Of a stretch of 45,652 bases of DNA, positions 1 to 7,986 are shown one piece after another. The stretch covers positions 1 through 45,652 of the forward strand of contig JAFYYM010000024.1 in the NCBI GenBank assembly GCA_017557535.1, given 5' to 3'. Origin of the DNA: Bacteroidales bacterium. GTDB taxonomy: Bacteria; Bacteroidota; Bacteroidia; Bacteroidales; UBA932. A program made the translations under genes and the position numbers. Every line of letters starts with the position of its first letter. Position 1 is the first letter of the stretch. Below the pieces are notes generated by a model that ran no database searches, was not told the DNA's origin, and worked only from the letters and a program-made list of their open reading frames with translations.

Positions 1-654
1 GAATATGACGCGGCCCCGATCGATGTGTATTACTACAGCCAGTTCTGCAGCAACATCTACCAGTGCTTCACATTCGGTGTGTCGGCATCTTACCAGTTCA
101 TTCCCGGACAGAGCCTGATCGCGCAGGTCTGTAACTCGCCCTTGTCACTGGGTTTCCAGAGCATCTACGCCTACAATCTCGCTTGGAGCGGAAGTTTCGC
201 TCCTTGGTGGCACACCATCTGGAGCGTAAACGTCGTTGAGGATCAGGACAAGAGACCTGTCAACTATATCTCCCTCGGAAACCGCTGGACATTCGGGAAT
301 GTGCTTCTCGATCTGGACGTGATGAACCGAGCCGGTTTTGGCCAGGAAGGATTCCTGGGGACGGATATGTCCTTCATCTCCAAATTTATTTGGAGCGTAG
401 GCAACTGGAACATCTGCAGTAAGGCAGGCTATGAGTTCAACAATGCCGGCAATATCGATTCCAAGGGACGTGCCTATGACCTTGTGATAGCGCCCGGCAC
501 TGAGTATTTCTATGCCGGCGCGGGCCTGGAGTGGTTCCCGCTCCATAAAGACAATCTCAGGCTTCATACCGTCTATTACAGAGACAATTCCGCCCGCAAG
601 AATAACCTCGAAATCGGGGTCACCTGGCGGGCGGATATACTCGGAAAGAAGTAG
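1..654 (+). CDS. Outer-membrane porin, OprO/OprP-like (5' truncated by window edge)
   Basis: The reading frame is open from base 1 and ends at TAG 652-654, so only the last 217 or so residues are here. An in-frame GTG at 25 is internal, not a start. The sequence alternates polar and aromatic residues in short amphipathic strands (for example FTFGVSASYQF, LRLHTVYYRD, NLEIGVTWRAD), as expected of an outer-membrane beta-barrel. The order of elements (a 'SP' strand after a 'LIAQV' strand, an 'ISLGNRW' strand, a 'LVIAPGTE' strand, and a closing 'GVTWR' strand) resembles the Bacteroidota phosphate-selective porin O/P family from memory. Substrate cannot be told from this fragment. It converges on the minus-strand gene that ends 6 bp away. 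Confidence 0.65.
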   Translation, partial: EYDAAPIDVYYYSQFCSNIYQCFTFGVSASYQFIPGQSLIAQVCNSPLSLGFQSIYAYNLAWSGSFAPWWHTIWSVNVVEDQDKRPVNYISLGNRWTFGNVLLDLDVMNRAGFGQEGFLGTDMSFISKFIWSVGNWNICSKAGYEFNNAGNIDSKGRAYDLVIAPGTEYFYAGAGLEWFPLHKDNLRLHTVYYRDNSARKNNLEIGVTWRADILGKK

Positions 655-660
655 AGTGGA

Positions 661-1452
661 TTAATCGTCCGTATCCTCGGCCTCGTACCTTCCGTCAGCG
701 GCGGCTTTGGCAAGGAAGCCGGCTTTTTCCGTGTAGAGCAGAATGTCTTCCGGAAGCACTTTGTACAATGCGTCGATGAATCTCTGGCCGATCTCGAACA
801 AGTAAGCGTAAGCTACATATCCCTTCATAAGCGGGTCGTCACCTTTGATTGTGGTTTGGCCGGATGCGATGTCTGTCAGGTAATTCCTCAGGGAAATGAC
901 TCTCCGGGCCTCAGCGGCTCCAGCTTCGTTCAGCTGCGGTACGATCACCTTATCCTTCTCGACGTAACCCCGCTTCGCGAACCATTTGCGACCTTTTTCA
1001 TGTAGGTCGGTATGGCTATATAACTGTCGTGTGTCGTTGTAGAATGCCCTTCTCACATCATCCTCTTCATGGATAACCAGGTCTTCCTGGCAGGCTTTCC
1101 TGAAAACCATGTAATAAGCCTTCTCATCATTGTCCTTAGGTGCCGGCGAGTCTGTGAATGCGATAAGGGAATCTTTCAGCTCCGTTTTGCCATCAGCGAA
1201 CCATTTCAACAGATAGACCATGTAGTAGTCGATGGATGGTGTTGAGAAAGTGGTGGAATATGTAAGGATATACGAGGCGGCCATGATATTCCCCTCAAGA
1301 GGAATCTCACGGGTTCTTTCTTCAATCTCCCTTTTCTCGAAGAGCGCTTTGCAGTACTTCCTTTTCCCGCTGTGTTTTATGAATTGGAATACTGAGAAGA
1401 TGATAATGAACAGCATCAGCAAGATGCCGCCCAGTTTGGTTAGGGTTTCCAT
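661..1452 (-). CDS. Membrane-anchored protein resembling DUF2207 C-terminal region
   Basis: 263 residues. One N-terminal membrane segment (about residues 9-26, GILLMLFIIIFSVFQFI) is followed by a soluble, charged domain. The pattern REIPLEGNIMAASYIL, then LLKWFADGKTEL, and later LRNYLTD followed by YVAYAYLFEIGQRF, resembles the cytoplasmic C-terminal part of DUF2207 membrane proteins, where a winged-helix-like region precedes a conserved 'YL..YA..LG' segment. The large N-terminal extracellular domain of full DUF2207 proteins is absent, so this is a short version. It lies last in a same-strand run after the isomerase-like lipoprotein (26 bp gap). Function unknown. Confidence 0.6.
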   Translation of the reverse strand: METLTKLGGILLMLFIIIFSVFQFIKHSGKRKYCKALFEKREIEERTREIPLEGNIMAASYILTYSTTFSTPSIDYYMVYLLKWFADGKTELKDSLIAFTDSPAPKDNDEKAYYMVFRKACQEDLVIHEEDDVRRAFYNDTRQLYSHTDLHEKGRKWFAKRGYVEKDKVIVPQLNEAGAAEARRVISLRNYLTDIASGQTTIKGDDPLMKGYVAYAYLFEIGQRFIDALYKVLPEDILLYTEKAGFLAKAAADGRYEAEDTDD

Positions 1453-1478
1453 GAATCAGTCAGTCACAATACTATAAG

Positions 1479-2417
1479 CTACATCAGGTCGCGCTCTTTC
1501 AGCCATTCGACACTTTTCGCTACACCACCGAGCCGGTCAAGACCCATGCTGGGCTCGTCCTGCTCGATGCAGAGCCATTTAACGCCAGTCTCCATGGCGG
1601 TGATGATGATTTTCTCCATATCCATTTGTCCGGAGCCCATCGGCCTGTACTCGAACCAGCCGCCCTCGTCCTTCATGGAGTTGTCTGTGTTGACACCGAT
1701 GAGGGCGTAAGGAGCTGAGCTGAGGTGGCCCTCAAGCTTGTAATCTTTGGCGTGGAGAATAGGGACTCCGCCATTGCCGTATTTCTTCAATGTCTCGCAA
1801 ACGTCGAAGCCGGCATAGTCGCACCAGCATGCGTCCAACTCATTCTGGAGGTTCTCACGGCTGTTGTTGGCGAATATCTCGTCGTAGCCGATCTTGCCGT
1901 CTGGAAGTTTCACGAACTCGAAGTCGTGGTTGTGGTACAGGAGCTGGAAACCAGCCTCGCGGACCTTCGCCCCGACTTCGCCGATCTTGGCGACAGTGGC
2001 TTTGAACTGCTCAGGGTCTGTTCCGGGATGGCTCGCGTCATCCATGTACGGGAACACTATGTACTGGACTCCGAGGATGGTGTTCTCTTCGATGACCTTG
2101 TCTATGTCATTGATCATCTGGTCAAATGGAACATGGTTGGAGAAGGGGACAAGACCCAACTCAGTGCACCAGCGCTTGACCTGGACAACGGAGTTGCCGT
2201 AGTACTCGCCGTAGAACTCGACACCGAGAATGCCCATCTCGCTGATCCTTTTGAGGGTTCCATAGAAGTCGGCTTCCAAATCAGTCCTGACGCTGTAGAG
2301 CTGGACACCGATGGGAAGCTTCTTCGGGAAAACAGTCTTGGTCTCTTTCTTGCCGCAGCAGCCGGTGACAAGAAGGGCGGCGACAGCTGTCGCCATCATG
2401 ATCTTTAAACCTTTCAT
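1479..2417 (-). CDS. Sugar phosphate isomerase/epimerase-like TIM-barrel lipoprotein
   Basis: 312 residues. The N-terminus has a lipoprotein signal (MKGLKIMMATAVAALLVTGC, lipid-accepting Cys about residue 20), so the enzyme acts outside the cytoplasm. The body is a xylose-isomerase-like TIM barrel (AP endonuclease 2 superfamily): IGVQLYSVR opens strand 1, GVEFYGEYYG strand 2, LLYHNHDFEF carries His/Asp/Glu metal ligands, ELDACWCDYAG is the usual 'lD.gw...aG' strand, ILHAKDYK gives the His/Lys strand and WLCIEQDEP supplies the last Glu. Secreted versions are common in Bacteroidota sugar-utilisation loci; the substrate is unknown. It sits 26 bp after the DUF1846 gene and is probably co-transcribed with it. 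Confidence 0.85.
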   Translation of the reverse strand: MKGLKIMMATAVAALLVTGCCGKKETKTVFPKKLPIGVQLYSVRTDLEADFYGTLKRISEMGILGVEFYGEYYGNSVVQVKRWCTELGLVPFSNHVPFDQMINDIDKVIEENTILGVQYIVFPYMDDASHPGTDPEQFKATVAKIGEVGAKVREAGFQLLYHNHDFEFVKLPDGKIGYDEIFANNSRENLQNELDACWCDYAGFDVCETLKKYGNGGVPILHAKDYKLEGHLSSAPYALIGVNTDNSMKDEGGWFEYRPMGSGQMDMEKIIITAMETGVKWLCIEQDEPSMGLDRLGGVAKSVEWLKERDLM

Positions 2418-2443
2418 TGTTATTGAGTTACAGTTGATTAATA

Positions 2444-3922
2444 TTATCTCTTGGGTTCCTTTATCTTCTTTACGGGATCGCAGGTGAGCCCGATGCCGAG
2501 TTTATTGAAAGTCTTGCGGTCCACCTCGCTTAGCATCACGGTCGAGTGGACCTGCGCTCCGGACAGGTTGGGAAGTTGGTCGAGGGCCATCTTGCAGTTC
2601 TCATCAATAAGGCTCATCATTGAGATGGCAACCAGGACCTCATCCGTGTGCAGGCGGGGATTGCGTCCATGGAGGTAGGTCACTTTTGTCTTCTGGATGG
2701 GCTCTATCATGGTCTGGGGAATGAGCTTGACATTGTGGGCTATTCCCGCGAGATGTTTCAGGGAATTGAGAAGGAGAGCGGCGCTGGGCCCGAGCAGCGA
2801 GCTGGTCTCGCCGGTCAGGATTGTCCCGTCGCTAAGCTCAATCGCAGCCGCGGCCAGTCCTGAACGATCCATTCTCTCTTTTGCCGCAACTGTGGTCTTC
2901 CTGTCCGCCGTGGTGATCTTGGCTTTTTTCATCAAAAGCGATAGCTTGTTGACCTCCGCCTCAGTCGCTTTTCCATCAGCGAAATTGCAAAGCGCTGTGT
3001 AGTAGCGCCTGATAATCTCCTGTAGGGAAGCTTCGCGGCACACCTCATCGTCGCAGATGCAATGGCCTACCATATTGACTCCCATGTCAGTAGGGGACTT
3101 GTAAGGGGAGAAACCGTAGATGTCGTCAAACAAGGCGTTCATCACAGGGAATATCTCCACATCGCGGTTGTAATTGACGGCGGTCTTGCCGTATGCCTCG
3201 AGGTGGAATGGATCGATCATGTTCACATCCTCAAGGTCTGCTGTGGCAGCCTCATAGGCGAGGTTCACGGGATGGTTCAGGGGCAGGTTCCAGATAGGGA
3301 AGGTCTCGAACTTGGCGTAACCGGCCTTGATCCCGCGCTTGTTCTCCTGATAGAGCTGGCTGAGGCAGACGGCCATCTTACCGCTGCCGGGTCCTGGCGC
3401 GGTCACCACGACAAGAGGCTTGGTGGTCTCGACATAGTCGTTCCTGCCGAAACCTTCGTCTGAGTCGATGAGAGCGACATTATTGGGATAATCCTCGATC
3501 GTGTGATGGTAGTAGACTTTGATGCCCATGTTCTCCAAGCGCTTCCTGTAAGCCTCAGCGCTGGCCTGGCCGTTGAAATGGGTGATAACCACGCTGTTGA
3601 CCTGGAGATCCCTTTCCAGGAACTCGTCCCTGAGACGGAGGACATCGACGTCGTAGGTGATGCCGAGATCGTTGCGGACCTTGTTTTTCTCGATGTCGAC
3701 GGCGCTGATCACGATGATGATCTCCGCATCGTCTTTCATCTGCATGAGCATCTTCAGCTTGCTGTCCGGCTCGAATCCAGGAAGCACCCGGCTTGCGTGA
3801 TAATCATCGAATAATTTGCCGCCGAATTCCATGTAGAGTTTATCACCGAATGCGGCGATACGTTCCTTGATGTGTTCAGATTGGATTTTGAGGTATTTCC
3901 CGTTGTCGAACCCGTATTGCAT
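2444..3922 (-). CDS. DUF1846 domain-containing protein
   Basis: 492 residues, full length for the DUF1846 family. The start MQYGFDNGKYLKIQSEHI, the LYMEFGGKLFDDYHASRVLPGF segment and the VVVTAPGPGSGKMAVCLSQLY segment (a P-loop-like glycine-rich stretch) are characteristic of the family from memory. The family is cytoplasmic, widespread in anaerobes and Firmicutes, has been solved structurally, and has no settled function. The start ATG at 3920-3922 is supported by an exact TAnnTTTG box 28 bp upstream. A 10-bp inverted repeat straddles the start codon (see that entry). It heads a minus-strand run with the isomerase-like lipoprotein and is divergent from the aldo/keto reductase. Confidence 0.9.
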   Translation of the reverse strand: MQYGFDNGKYLKIQSEHIKERIAAFGDKLYMEFGGKLFDDYHASRVLPGFEPDSKLKMLMQMKDDAEIIIVISAVDIEKNKVRNDLGITYDVDVLRLRDEFLERDLQVNSVVITHFNGQASAEAYRKRLENMGIKVYYHHTIEDYPNNVALIDSDEGFGRNDYVETTKPLVVVTAPGPGSGKMAVCLSQLYQENKRGIKAGYAKFETFPIWNLPLNHPVNLAYEAATADLEDVNMIDPFHLEAYGKTAVNYNRDVEIFPVMNALFDDIYGFSPYKSPTDMGVNMVGHCICDDEVCREASLQEIIRRYYTALCNFADGKATEAEVNKLSLLMKKAKITTADRKTTVAAKERMDRSGLAAAAIELSDGTILTGETSSLLGPSAALLLNSLKHLAGIAHNVKLIPQTMIEPIQKTKVTYLHGRNPRLHTDEVLVAISMMSLIDENCKMALDQLPNLSGAQVHSTVMLSEVDRKTFNKLGIGLTCDPVKKIKEPKR

Positions 3923-3948
3923 AAAATGTGTTGATTTGAATACGGGTT
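3909..3948. repeat. 10-bp perfect inverted repeat around the DUF1846 start codon
   Basis: AACCCGTATT at 3909-3918 is the exact reverse complement of AATACGGGTT at 3939-3948. The 20-bp spacer holds the DUF1846 start codon (3920-3922). The inner arm covers codons 2-5 of the gene, the outer arm lies at about the transcription start predicted from the -7 box at 3950-3957. It could be an operator or an mRNA hairpin hiding the start codon; one such repeat by chance is possible in a 45-kb window. Confidence 0.45.
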
Positions 3949-3949
3949 A

Positions 3950-3957
3950 CAAATTTA
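3950..3957 (-). promoter_or_regulatory. -7 promoter box for DUF1846 operon
   Basis: On the minus strand this reads TAAATTTG, an exact match to the Bacteroidota TAnnTTTG box. It lies 28 bp before the DUF1846 ATG, predicting a leader of about 20-25 nt. A TTTG (3981-3984, minus) is 23 bp further upstream, slightly long for a -33 element. Confidence 0.6.
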
Positions 3958-3995
3958 AAAAATTTTTCCGATATTCACGACAAATCCAATCACTT

Positions 3996-5015
3996 ATGAT
4001 AGCTCCTGTCTATTCAGCTTCTCCAGAGCGCTATGAGTCAATGCCTTACCGTAGATGCGGCCGTTCCGGAATCCAATTGCCTCTTTTGTCGCTTGGTCTG
4101 TGGCACAACTTCGGCTCGAGAAAACCGTTCGAGGATGTCAAATCCATGGCATGCTATGCTTTTGACCATGGGATCTGCCATTTTGACCTGGCCAACAACT
4201 ACGGCCCGGAGTATGGTACAGCCGAGGAGAATTTCGGGCGCCTGATGGAAACCGTGTTCAAACCCTATAGGGACGAGCTGTTCATCAGTTCAAAGGCTGG
4301 TTACGACATGTGGCCGGGGCCCTACGGGAACTGGGGCTCACGTAAATATCTCATGGCCAGTCTGGACCAGAGCCTCAAGAGGATGAAGCTAGATTATGTG
4401 GACATTTTCTATTCACATCGCCATGATCCCGTCACTCCTGTCGAGGAGACAATGCAGGCTCTTGTGGACATAGTGCGGCAGGGAAAGGCCCTATATGTCG
4501 GTATCTCACGTTATCCTGCGGAGAAAGCGGAAATCGCTTATAAGTATCTTTCTGATCATGATGTTCCCTGTTTGCTGTATCAGGACCGATACAATATCAT
4601 GGACCGCAATCCTCAGGACCAGGGACTTATCGATCTGGCCAAAAAGGAGGGTGCGGGATTCATATCTTTCTCCCCGCTTCAGCAGGGGCTTCTGACCGGC
4701 AGGTATCTGGATGGCGTCCCGGCCGATTCGAGGATGGCCAGAAACACCTCCCTTAAACCCGAGATACTGACTCCGGATTTGCTTCACGCTCTCAATAAGC
4801 TGAATGGGATAGCTCAGAGGAGGGGACAGTCACTCGCCCAAATGTCCCTTTCATGGTTATTGGCTGATCCCAGGGTGACTTCCGTCATCATCGGAGCCAG
4901 CTCGGTCGCGCAGATTGAGGATAACCTCAAGTCGCTGACCAACTTGTCTTTCACGGAGGAGGAACTCGCCGAGATAGACGATTTGTTCGTAGGTAAGCCA
5001 TATAGTGTCAAATGA
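3996..5015 (+). CDS. Aldo/keto reductase (YghZ/glyceraldehyde-phosphate reductase type)
   Basis: 339 residues from the ATG at 3996. The frame is open further upstream (to a start at 3867), but that would overlap the divergent DUF1846 promoter and lacks family sequence. The aldo/keto reductase fold is clear: GRSGIQLPLLSLGLWHNFG opens the barrel, and the catalytic tetrad is visible as D64 (HFDLANNYGP), Y69, K100 (FISSKAG) and H141 (DIFYSHRHDP). C-terminal SVIIGASSVAQIEDNL is the NADP-phosphate-binding strand and loop. The pattern GPEYGTAEENFGR and the MWPGPYGNWGSRKYL insert match the YghZ-type subgroup acting on small aldehydes such as L-glyceraldehyde 3-phosphate; the actual substrate is unknown. 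Its stop overlaps the gltS start by 4 bp (ATGA), so the two are translationally coupled. Confidence 0.92.
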   Translation: MIAPVYSASPERYESMPYRRCGRSGIQLPLLSLGLWHNFGSRKPFEDVKSMACYAFDHGICHFDLANNYGPEYGTAEENFGRLMETVFKPYRDELFISSKAGYDMWPGPYGNWGSRKYLMASLDQSLKRMKLDYVDIFYSHRHDPVTPVEETMQALVDIVRQGKALYVGISRYPAEKAEIAYKYLSDHDVPCLLYQDRYNIMDRNPQDQGLIDLAKKEGAGFISFSPLQQGLLTGRYLDGVPADSRMARNTSLKPEILTPDLLHALNKLNGIAQRRGQSLAQMSLSWLLADPRVTSVIIGASSVAQIEDNLKSLTNLSFTEEELAEIDDLFVGKPYSVK

Positions 5016-6238
5016 CTGTGGGATTAGACATGTACCAAACCGCGGGAGTGGGTGTCATTGCCCTGCTCCTGGGAATGCTATTCACCCGTAAGATTCCGTT
5101 CCTCAAGAGGTTCTGCATCCCAGCCCCGGTTTCCGGCGGGATACTCATCTCGCTGTTGACTCTATCATTGTATTCATTCGCTGGTCTGGAGCTGGACTTT
5201 GACGGGACGATCAAGGATATATGCATGACCCTGTTCTTCACCTCTGTGGGATTCCAGTCAAATATCAAGGCCCTTAAGACGGGAGGCAAGACATTGGTTC
5301 TGATGGTGATCCTTGTTGCAGTCCTGATTATTTCGCAGAACCTTATATCGGTCGGTGCGGCTTGTGCCATGGGCCTTGATCCTCTGCTTGGTATGGCCTC
5401 CGGATCGATCCCGATGAGCGGCGGGCATGGGACTTCTGGTGGTTTCTCTCCCGTTCTCGAGAGTATGGGGCTTACCGGAGCCTCCTCTATAACAATGGCT
5501 TGCGCCACTTTCGGACTTGTGGCAGGCTCGATGATCGGAGGCCCTCTCGCCGAGATACTGATCAGGAGACGGCACCTGGCTGAGGAGTCTGGTTCGAGGG
5601 ATATCATGGAAGGACTTGAAGGAAGCGAAGCGTCACCGGAGTCCAAGATTGAGCGCCCGCAATCCGGCGAGAGATCATTCAGAGACTACTCGAAGGCGGT
5701 CTACATGCTTGTTGTGGCTATGGCCGTGGGCATGTGTTTCAGCAAGCTGCTGGCTCTGACGGGTATAACGTTCCCGACTTATTTCGGAGCGCTGATCGCC
5801 GCTTGCGTGATCAGGAATTGCGTGGAGGGATTCGTTGACGGTGAGATATTCCTGGCGCTTGAGAAAATAGTGTCCCTAGGGGATATCTGCCTCTCTCTTT
5901 TCCTCGGGATCGCCATGTCCTCGTTAAAACTTTGGGAACTGGCCGGACTGGCGTTGCCACTTTGCGTCATATTGCTCGCCCAGGTGGCCTTCATGGCCCT
6001 GTTTGCCTCTCTAGTGGCTTTCCGCACCCTCGGTAAAGACTATGACTCCGCTGTCCTGGTGAGCGGTCTATGTGGTTTCGGGCTTGGCGCGACCCCGAAC
6101 GCCATGGCCAATATGTCTGCCGTGTGCTTCAAGTATCGCTATGCCGTGAATCCGTTTATCATCGTCCCGATAATAGGCGCGATGTTCGTGGACATCATAA
6201 ACACCTTTGTTGTAACGTTTTTCTTGAATATCATCTGA
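5012..6238 (+). CDS. gltS: Sodium/glutamate symporter GltS
   Basis: 408 residues, close to the usual ~400 of GltS. It is a polytopic inner-membrane protein with about ten hydrophobic segments in two pseudo-symmetric halves separated by a charged loop (residues about 190-230, rich in Glu/Arg/Ser). Family marks are RFCIPAPVSGGILISLL near the N-terminus, SGSIPMSGGHGTSGGFSPVLE (the glycine-rich re-entrant loop), and in the second half GLCGFGLGATPNAMANM, the matching re-entrant loop. GltS carries out Na+-coupled glutamate uptake. The ATGA overlap with the upstream aldo/keto reductase indicates one transcript. Downstream is an AT-rich hairpin (6261-6287) before the next gene. Confidence 0.93.
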   Translation: MTVGLDMYQTAGVGVIALLLGMLFTRKIPFLKRFCIPAPVSGGILISLLTLSLYSFAGLELDFDGTIKDICMTLFFTSVGFQSNIKALKTGGKTLVLMVILVAVLIISQNLISVGAACAMGLDPLLGMASGSIPMSGGHGTSGGFSPVLESMGLTGASSITMACATFGLVAGSMIGGPLAEILIRRRHLAEESGSRDIMEGLEGSEASPESKIERPQSGERSFRDYSKAVYMLVVAMAVGMCFSKLLALTGITFPTYFGALIAACVIRNCVEGFVDGEIFLALEKIVSLGDICLSLFLGIAMSSLKLWELAGLALPLCVILLAQVAFMALFASLVAFRTLGKDYDSAVLVSGLCGFGLGATPNAMANMSAVCFKYRYAVNPFIIVPIIGAMFVDIINTFVVTFFLNII

Positions 6239-6260
6239 TAAGACCCTGTCAGATTTGTTT

Positions 6261-6287
6261 GATAATAGAATGATTATTCTTATTATC
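6261..6287 (+). terminator. AT-rich hairpin after gltS
   Basis: GATAATAGAAT (6261-6271) pairs with ATTC plus TATTATC (6276-6287) around the loop GATT, with a single bulged T. There is no T-tract, so termination is uncertain; the same stretch also holds two TTTG motifs (6254-6261) that could be -33 elements of the peptidase promoter. Confidence 0.3.
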
Positions 6288-6318
6288 GCGTTGAGAACGA
6301 ACCAACAAATTCCATATT

Positions 6319-7884
6319 ATGAAAAGAATTCTATCCCTGATCCTGCCTGTCACATTGCTTTGTGTTGGCGGATTCGCGAGCGCTCAGGTTTCCCAATCGC
6401 CTGAATTGGCGAACAAAATCAAGAATGAGGGCTTGAACAATTCCAAGATCGAAGAGATTTCCCGCTTCATGACTGATTATCTTGGCTCCAGGCTTACCGC
6501 CTCCAGACAGAAAAGACGTGCGGAAACTCTTGTGATTGAGAAACTTAATGAGTTTGGCCTATCCAATCCAAGGGCAGAGTTCGCTGCCGAGTTCCCTCGT
6601 GGCAGCTGGGATGTCGTCAAGACCTACGCAGCGATGACCTCACCATATTATTGCGCTTTCTCGGTCAATCCCAAGGCATGGACGGGAAGCACGGACGGTC
6701 TTGTGAAAGGGGAGTGCGTGGTGTTTGATGTCCAGTCTAAGGAGGACATTGAGAAATATAGGGGCAAGCTCGCCGGGAAGATAGTTCTCCGCGCCCCAAC
6801 CCAGAACTACACAATGAATTTCAAGCCGCTTGCCAGCCGCTATACCGAGGAGGAACTTCAGGAACTGGCCCGTGACCGCAAGTTCGCGAGCGGATCTTCT
6901 CCTATGGGGCCGCCCCCGGGAGGAGGTCCTCGCCGTCAAGCCTTTGACTGGGCGTCCTATATGGAGCTCCAGAATCTGACCAACGAACTTCTCGCGAGCG
7001 AGAAGCCGTTGTGCGTTGTGACCGGCAGGGGTACGTTCAATGTCCCTGGTGGCACCGGAGCTTCATATAAGGTCGGTGATCCCGAACCTACTCCCGAGAT
7101 CACGATGCCCATCGAGGATCATGGCCGTATGGTCCGTCTTATCGAGAGCGGACAGAAAGTCGAGATGGAGCTTGAGTTGATCAACAAGTTCACCGATGAT
7201 CAGGAGGTTCATAATGTCTATGCCGAGATTCCCGGCACTGACCCTAAGATCAAGGACGAGATAGTGCTGATAGGAGCCCATCTTGATTCATGGCATGGAG
7301 GCACTGGAGCCGCTGACAACGCCTCTGGATGCATTGTCATGATCGAGGCTATGAGAATCCTCCAGCAGTTGGGCATCAAGCCTAAGAGGACCATCCGTCT
7401 GGCTCTTTGGGGTGGTGAGGAGCAGGGTCTCTTCGGTTCGAGAGGTTATTTGCAGAAATACCTCTACAAAGACGAGAAGAAGCTTCCTGGTTATGACAAA
7501 TTCGCCCTTTACCTGAATATGGATAACGGCTCCGGACGCTTCAGGGGCATATATCTTGAGAACAATGACGGTGCTTTCCCGTTCTTCGAGGCATGGATGA
7601 AGTACATTGAGCCACTTGGCTTCAATTATCTCTCGCCGAGGAATACAGGTTCGACTGACCATGTCTCGTTCCTGCGCGCTGGCCTTCCGGCTTATCAGTT
7701 CATCCAGGACGAGCTTGAATACAGTCGCACATACCACACGATAATGGACACCTATGAGCGTCTTGCCATTGGAGACTTGACCCTGGACGCGACTATCGTG
7801 GCATGGCTGGCGATCTGCGCGGCGAATGATCCTGGAAGGATTCCAAACGCTCCGATTCCTCAGCCTAGGCAGAGGCCGTTCTAA
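6319..7884 (+). CDS. Secreted M28 family metallopeptidase with PA domain
   Basis: 521 residues with a cleavable signal peptide (MKRILSLILPVTLLCVGGFASAQ). The N-terminal part (PGSRLTASRQKRRAE-type segment 'LGSRLTASRQKRRAE') and a PA-like insert around LAGKIVLRAP are followed by the M28 catalytic domain. Zinc and catalytic residues are visible in GAHLDSWHGGTGAADNASG (His and the bridging Asp), WGGEEQGLFGS (catalytic Glu and Glu ligand), LNMDNGSGR (Asp ligand) and STDHVSFL (His ligand). A Pro/Gly-rich insert (SSPMGPPPGGGP) lies between the PA region and the catalytic core. The overall plan resembles carboxypeptidase Q-type exopeptidases acting in the periplasm. It is followed, after about 100 bp, by the GH5/GH20 pair. 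Confidence 0.9.
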   Translation: MKRILSLILPVTLLCVGGFASAQVSQSPELANKIKNEGLNNSKIEEISRFMTDYLGSRLTASRQKRRAETLVIEKLNEFGLSNPRAEFAAEFPRGSWDVVKTYAAMTSPYYCAFSVNPKAWTGSTDGLVKGECVVFDVQSKEDIEKYRGKLAGKIVLRAPTQNYTMNFKPLASRYTEEELQELARDRKFASGSSPMGPPPGGGPRRQAFDWASYMELQNLTNELLASEKPLCVVTGRGTFNVPGGTGASYKVGDPEPTPEITMPIEDHGRMVRLIESGQKVEMELELINKFTDDQEVHNVYAEIPGTDPKIKDEIVLIGAHLDSWHGGTGAADNASGCIVMIEAMRILQQLGIKPKRTIRLALWGGEEQGLFGSRGYLQKYLYKDEKKLPGYDKFALYLNMDNGSGRFRGIYLENNDGAFPFFEAWMKYIEPLGFNYLSPRNTGSTDHVSFLRAGLPAYQFIQDELEYSRTYHTIMDTYERLAIGDLTLDATIVAWLAICAANDPGRIPNAPIPQPRQRPF

Positions 7885-7986
7885 TCGGTATCAGCTAAGA
7901 ATCTACTGCTTGTTTCATCGTAAGTTCTTTTTTTCGCGATAAAAAATAATTAGCTATCTTTATAAGACTTATTGTGTCAAAGTTTT

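Noticed and set aside
1725-2408. Plus-strand 227-codon open frame over the isomerase-like lipoprotein gene
   Set aside because: It is a shadow of the conserved minus-strand TIM-barrel gene and its product shows no family features.
5008-5646. Minus-strand 212-codon open frame over gltS
   Set aside because: Low-complexity Ser/Pro/Ile product typical of antisense to a membrane protein gene.
6239-6318. tRNA or small RNA in the gap after gltS
   Set aside because: Only an AT-rich hairpin and promoter-like TTTG motifs were seen; no cloverleaf or conserved arm.
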